The notes below the pieces were generated by a model that was given only the letters and a program-made list of their open reading frames with translations, ran no database searches and was not told the DNA's origin. From NCBI GenBank assembly GCA_045538835.1, contig JAZQEF010000011.1:179508-243507 (forward strand): a stretch of DNA of 64,000 bases, given 5' to 3'. The position numbers and the translations under genes are program-made. Within the stretch, counting starts at the first letter, position 1, and every line of letters begins with the position of its first letter. Below are positions 63,001 through 64,000 of this stretch, piece after piece. Source of the DNA: RGIG6165 sp045538835 (GTDB lineage: Bacteria > Bacillota > Clostridia > Oscillospirales > Feifaniaceae).

Positions 63001-63202
63001 CACAATCGAAGTTTCTGAAGAAGGTACTGCAAAGGCTGGAGAGGTCGATGGTGTTGAAGGCTACTACTACGTATTCGCATACGAAGTATTCGACGACGAT
63101 GATGCGGATACTACTAATGATCCTATGGATTCTGACAACGATGGCGCACTCAAGACAGTTTATGTATTTGCAAGCCCCGTTGTTGCAACACCTACAAAGT
63201 AA
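60047..63202 (+). CDS. Probable major S-layer protein with N-terminal SLH domains
   Basis: A 1051-residue secreted protein. Signal peptide about 1-27 (ends VVASAA). Three SLH domains at about 28-210 (YEDGTFKPENNITRAEFAKV, YGDGTFLPNNNVAVKEAIKM, ATRGQVAQLAYNLL). The remaining 840 residues are beta-rich, acidic and Thr/Val/Lys rich with no enzyme motif and no cysteine clusters. Its codon use is strongly biased (aac, ttc, aca, ctt/ctc, ggt) compared with neighbours, it has its own promoter and a perfect AAGGAGG site with 9-bp spacing, and tandem hairpins follow. These point to very high expression, as expected of a structural S-layer protein. Confidence 0.88.
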   Translation: MRNLKKVLALVLVFAMMLSTCVVASAASFPDVEATYQYAEAVDLLASLNILGGYEDGTFKPENNITRAEFAKVVYVIFNGMDDVNAQMYVSDSQFNDVAKTQWFNGHVNWASENSIVGGYGDGTFLPNNNVAVKEAIKMVVTAVTDKALTYPNGYIQEARAQKLLEDVVITSTDAPATRGQVAQLAYNLLFTPSRLCLTANGTDTYGNEMYKKNAAIDFVFGLSKWVEVTVNATYDNKWDGTTTLEEGEVNITGKIVTIDKDGKEVVADATTTKTFEYAGDANDLYGQQLKAYLNRDGELVALVSVSDVLEVTTADKLSGDNSLYYPYAVKQGEYAELDGKNTKDYVFDTVLEQDNEGKFNSVKADVKVDGVDKVSLESICVKEGKNNTGKVTFIDTPDAKTGLLDGVADKVIIEYQGSIQISKYSAATKTITLKNIGAVAFEDAIGHEAFADADYSTGAEPVWATYTVRENAVGQVYTLVPTTAAEGVLTGVNTEKGTIVVGGTTYAGFFATDANKTAVFNKLKTSDIGSTLKVYLDAAGYAVAYDIVESDTVYDLNLGKVIAASDSADKWGNNVKATLTVVTPDGTEKVLTLDTTNDAKTGDDKEVTFAGKAKSDFVSTNYDDVKVGAVKDTAVNEVFFKYDDKAAKPDYTIVGNYIHYEVDDTTGEVVTVVLAEEIGTYAPSNSKVEKWSVEFYGGDKEEKLSYNEKWGFYVANDDKGETVKELNVNTVADSFVGMYYKENAEGELETAYYTASNIPTFANAGEFMLFVADGEIVAMVVETSPEAKTDDKVLGIVTGWNNVQGETEKNGKLTYRVEITMLVNGESQKFYTEDLLAEKLPDTLYNAETNVNGLTESRFAKLQLMSDGKVDLLDNGNINIDYVDNADLTWAYATQVRGNTVAAKEITSFKNSVSRGQHIDPETGKVITVDTAVPGEITVTALGSLRTCEETTFITIAGTPVDADNGLDQDLFQKTVAADITAGGTIEVSEEGTAKAGEVDGVEGYYYVFAYEVFDDDDADTTNDPMDSDNDGALKTVYVFASPVVATPTK

Positions 63203-63230
63203 TTTAAAATCAGTTTAAAACTGAATAAAT

Positions 63231-63261
63231 AAAAAAGAGACATCTTCGGATGTCTCTTTTT
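63231..63261 (+). terminator. Intrinsic terminator with UUCG tetraloop
   Basis: AAAAAAGAGACATC, TTCG, GATGTCTCTTTTTTT: a 14-bp stem with extra-stable loop and long T tail. Confidence 0.9.
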
Positions 63262-63280
63262 TTGATTAAAGTGAATGAAT

Positions 63281-63313
63281 AAGAAAGAAACTTTGACACA
63301 AAGTTTCTTTCTT
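63281..63313 (+). terminator. Second hairpin after the S-layer gene
   Basis: AAGAAAGAAACTTTG and its perfect 15-bp complement around ACA. It follows the first terminator by 19 bp, making a tandem back-up; the T tract after it is short. Confidence 0.6.
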
Positions 63314-63478
63314 TATTGACTGCTTTTTGAGTTTATATATTTTTGTTACATATGTATAAAGTTTTGGCTATAAATAAACAATTTTGTAAAAAATAGACAA
63401 AAAATTATTGCAAATCAAAAAATAATATGTTAAGTTAATATATGTAGACCTATATATTTTTTTAAGGAGGAAAAAACT

Positions 63479-64000
63479 ATGAGCAAATCATCAAGACTTC
63501 TGGCGATACTTTTGGCAGTTTTAATGGCTGTATCAGTATTGCCGGTAAGCGCGTTTGCTGCTGATAACGTTATTACGGCAGTAGACACAAGTGGTCTCGT
63601 TATGGAAACAGTGTTTCCGTATTCAGGAACACCGGTCACGGGAAATATGTGGTCAAACAACACATATATGAATGTGGAAAATCCTACATTCTATGCAACC
63701 ATTCCCGCAACCGTAGACGGTGAAAGTGTAAACCTTCCCGTAACGTGGACATCGGCAGACTACGTTTCAACCGTACCCGGTGACTACACATTCACAGCAG
63801 TGGCTAATGGCTACACATGGGCAGAGGATGTTCCTGTGCCCACAATCAAAGTAAAAGTCATCGACGGTGTTATCGCAAACGGTAGTGGTTTGTGGGGACT
63901 TATAACAAGCACCGGCGAATCCATTGACTATATGCTTAAGCCGGCAAAAGATGGTGTTACAACCTCACAGATTTATGATGCAACAGGCTGCAACAAGATG
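63479..64000 (+). CDS. Start of a secreted protein with Ig-like domain (cut by window edge)
   Basis: ATG 63479 follows AAGGAGG. The 174 visible codons encode a signal peptide (ILLAVLMAVSVLPVSAFA, then ADNV) and a bacterial Ig-like domain (VNLPVTWTSADYVSTVPGDY, then TFTAVANGYTW). The signal peptide is almost identical to that of the 1966-residue protein at 18333-24233 (both have ILLAVLMAVSVLPVSAFA then ADNV), so the two belong to the same secreted family or share a recent origin. The rest lies outside the window. Confidence 0.85.
   Translation, partial: MSKSSRLLAILLAVLMAVSVLPVSAFAADNVITAVDTSGLVMETVFPYSGTPVTGNMWSNNTYMNVENPTFYATIPATVDGESVNLPVTWTSADYVSTVPGDYTFTAVANGYTWAEDVPVPTIKVKVIDGVIANGSGLWGLITSTGESIDYMLKPAKDGVTTSQIYDATGCNKM

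Noticed and set aside
61000..63200. Internal repeats in the large S-layer gene as tandem repeats
   Set aside because: Apparent similarity comes from biased codons and frequent Thr/Val/Lys; no regular period is visible by eye.

Overview
The window looks like chromosomal DNA of a low-to-mid GC Gram-positive anaerobe of class Clostridia, probably an uncultured gut Oscillospirales or related lineage. The grounds are AGGAGG ribosome binding sites, frequent TTG starts, several S-layer-homology (SLH) proteins, a sodium-pumping oxaloacetate decarboxylase, an ECF-type thiamine transporter and U-rich intrinsic terminators. I cannot fix the genus from sequence alone. No rRNA or CRISPR array is present. 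There are two tRNA genes.

Layout. 1-1.7 kb: end of a sugar operon on the minus strand (L-fucose/arabinose isomerase-like). 1.9-7.9 kb: housekeeping genes (glycerophosphodiesterase, mannose-6-P isomerase, VTT membrane protein, Ca2+ P-type ATPase, pyrophosphatase). 8-16.2 kb: a complete histidine operon in the order hisZ-G-D-C-B-H-A-F-IE-K. 16.3-25.9 kb: a minus-strand surface-protein locus with a tyrosine recombinase, discussed below. 26-28.8 kb: a 5'-nucleotidase and a decayed sugar-catabolic cluster of frameshifted, internally deleted remnants. 28.9-32 kb: a type II restriction-modification locus (remnant of one cytosine methyltransferase, a putative endonuclease, an intact cytosine-5 methyltransferase, an HRDC protein). 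32.2-36.3 kb: tRNA-Pro, a GntR/ABC exporter operon with a visible operator, DUF1294 and histidine-phosphatase genes. 36.3-37.9 kb: an accessory patch with a MITE-like 41-bp terminal inverted repeat element, two divergent XRE regulators sharing an operator, a four-helix-bundle gene with a cluster of short palindromes, and tRNA-Ile2(CAT). 38-44.2 kb: an SLH surface-protein operon and a dUTPase. 44.3-49.8 kb: minus-strand radical SAM, ABC-F ATPase, GT4 glycosyltransferase, ThiT under a TPP riboswitch, and mnmA. 49.9-53 kb: rbfA-nrnA-truB-ribF. 53-56.8 kb: the oad operon (A, an unusual G, biotin carrier, B). 56.9-59.8 kb: proB, a membrane protein, lysA. 60-64 kb: a probable major S-layer gene and the start of another secreted protein.

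The most notable structure is at 24.7-25.9 kb. Three copies of a 22-bp imperfect palindrome lie between a tyrosine recombinase gene and the upstream end of a surface-protein operon. Two of them are near-identical and in opposite orientation. They bracket about 250 bp that contains one near-consensus sigma-A promoter (TTGACA, 17 bp, GATAAT) pointing at the operon. This is the architecture of a phase-variable invertible promoter, here drawn in the ON orientation. The operon it would control encodes a small membrane protein, a 1966-residue secreted protein (BspA-like leucine-rich repeats, beta-helix repeats, a cohesin-like domain and a C-terminal dockerin-like duplication), then, past an intrinsic terminator, an SLH-anchored protein with an N-terminal cohesin-like domain, and a small cysteine-rich protein. 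My inference is a reversible on/off surface-display system in which the SLH protein may dock the giant protein.
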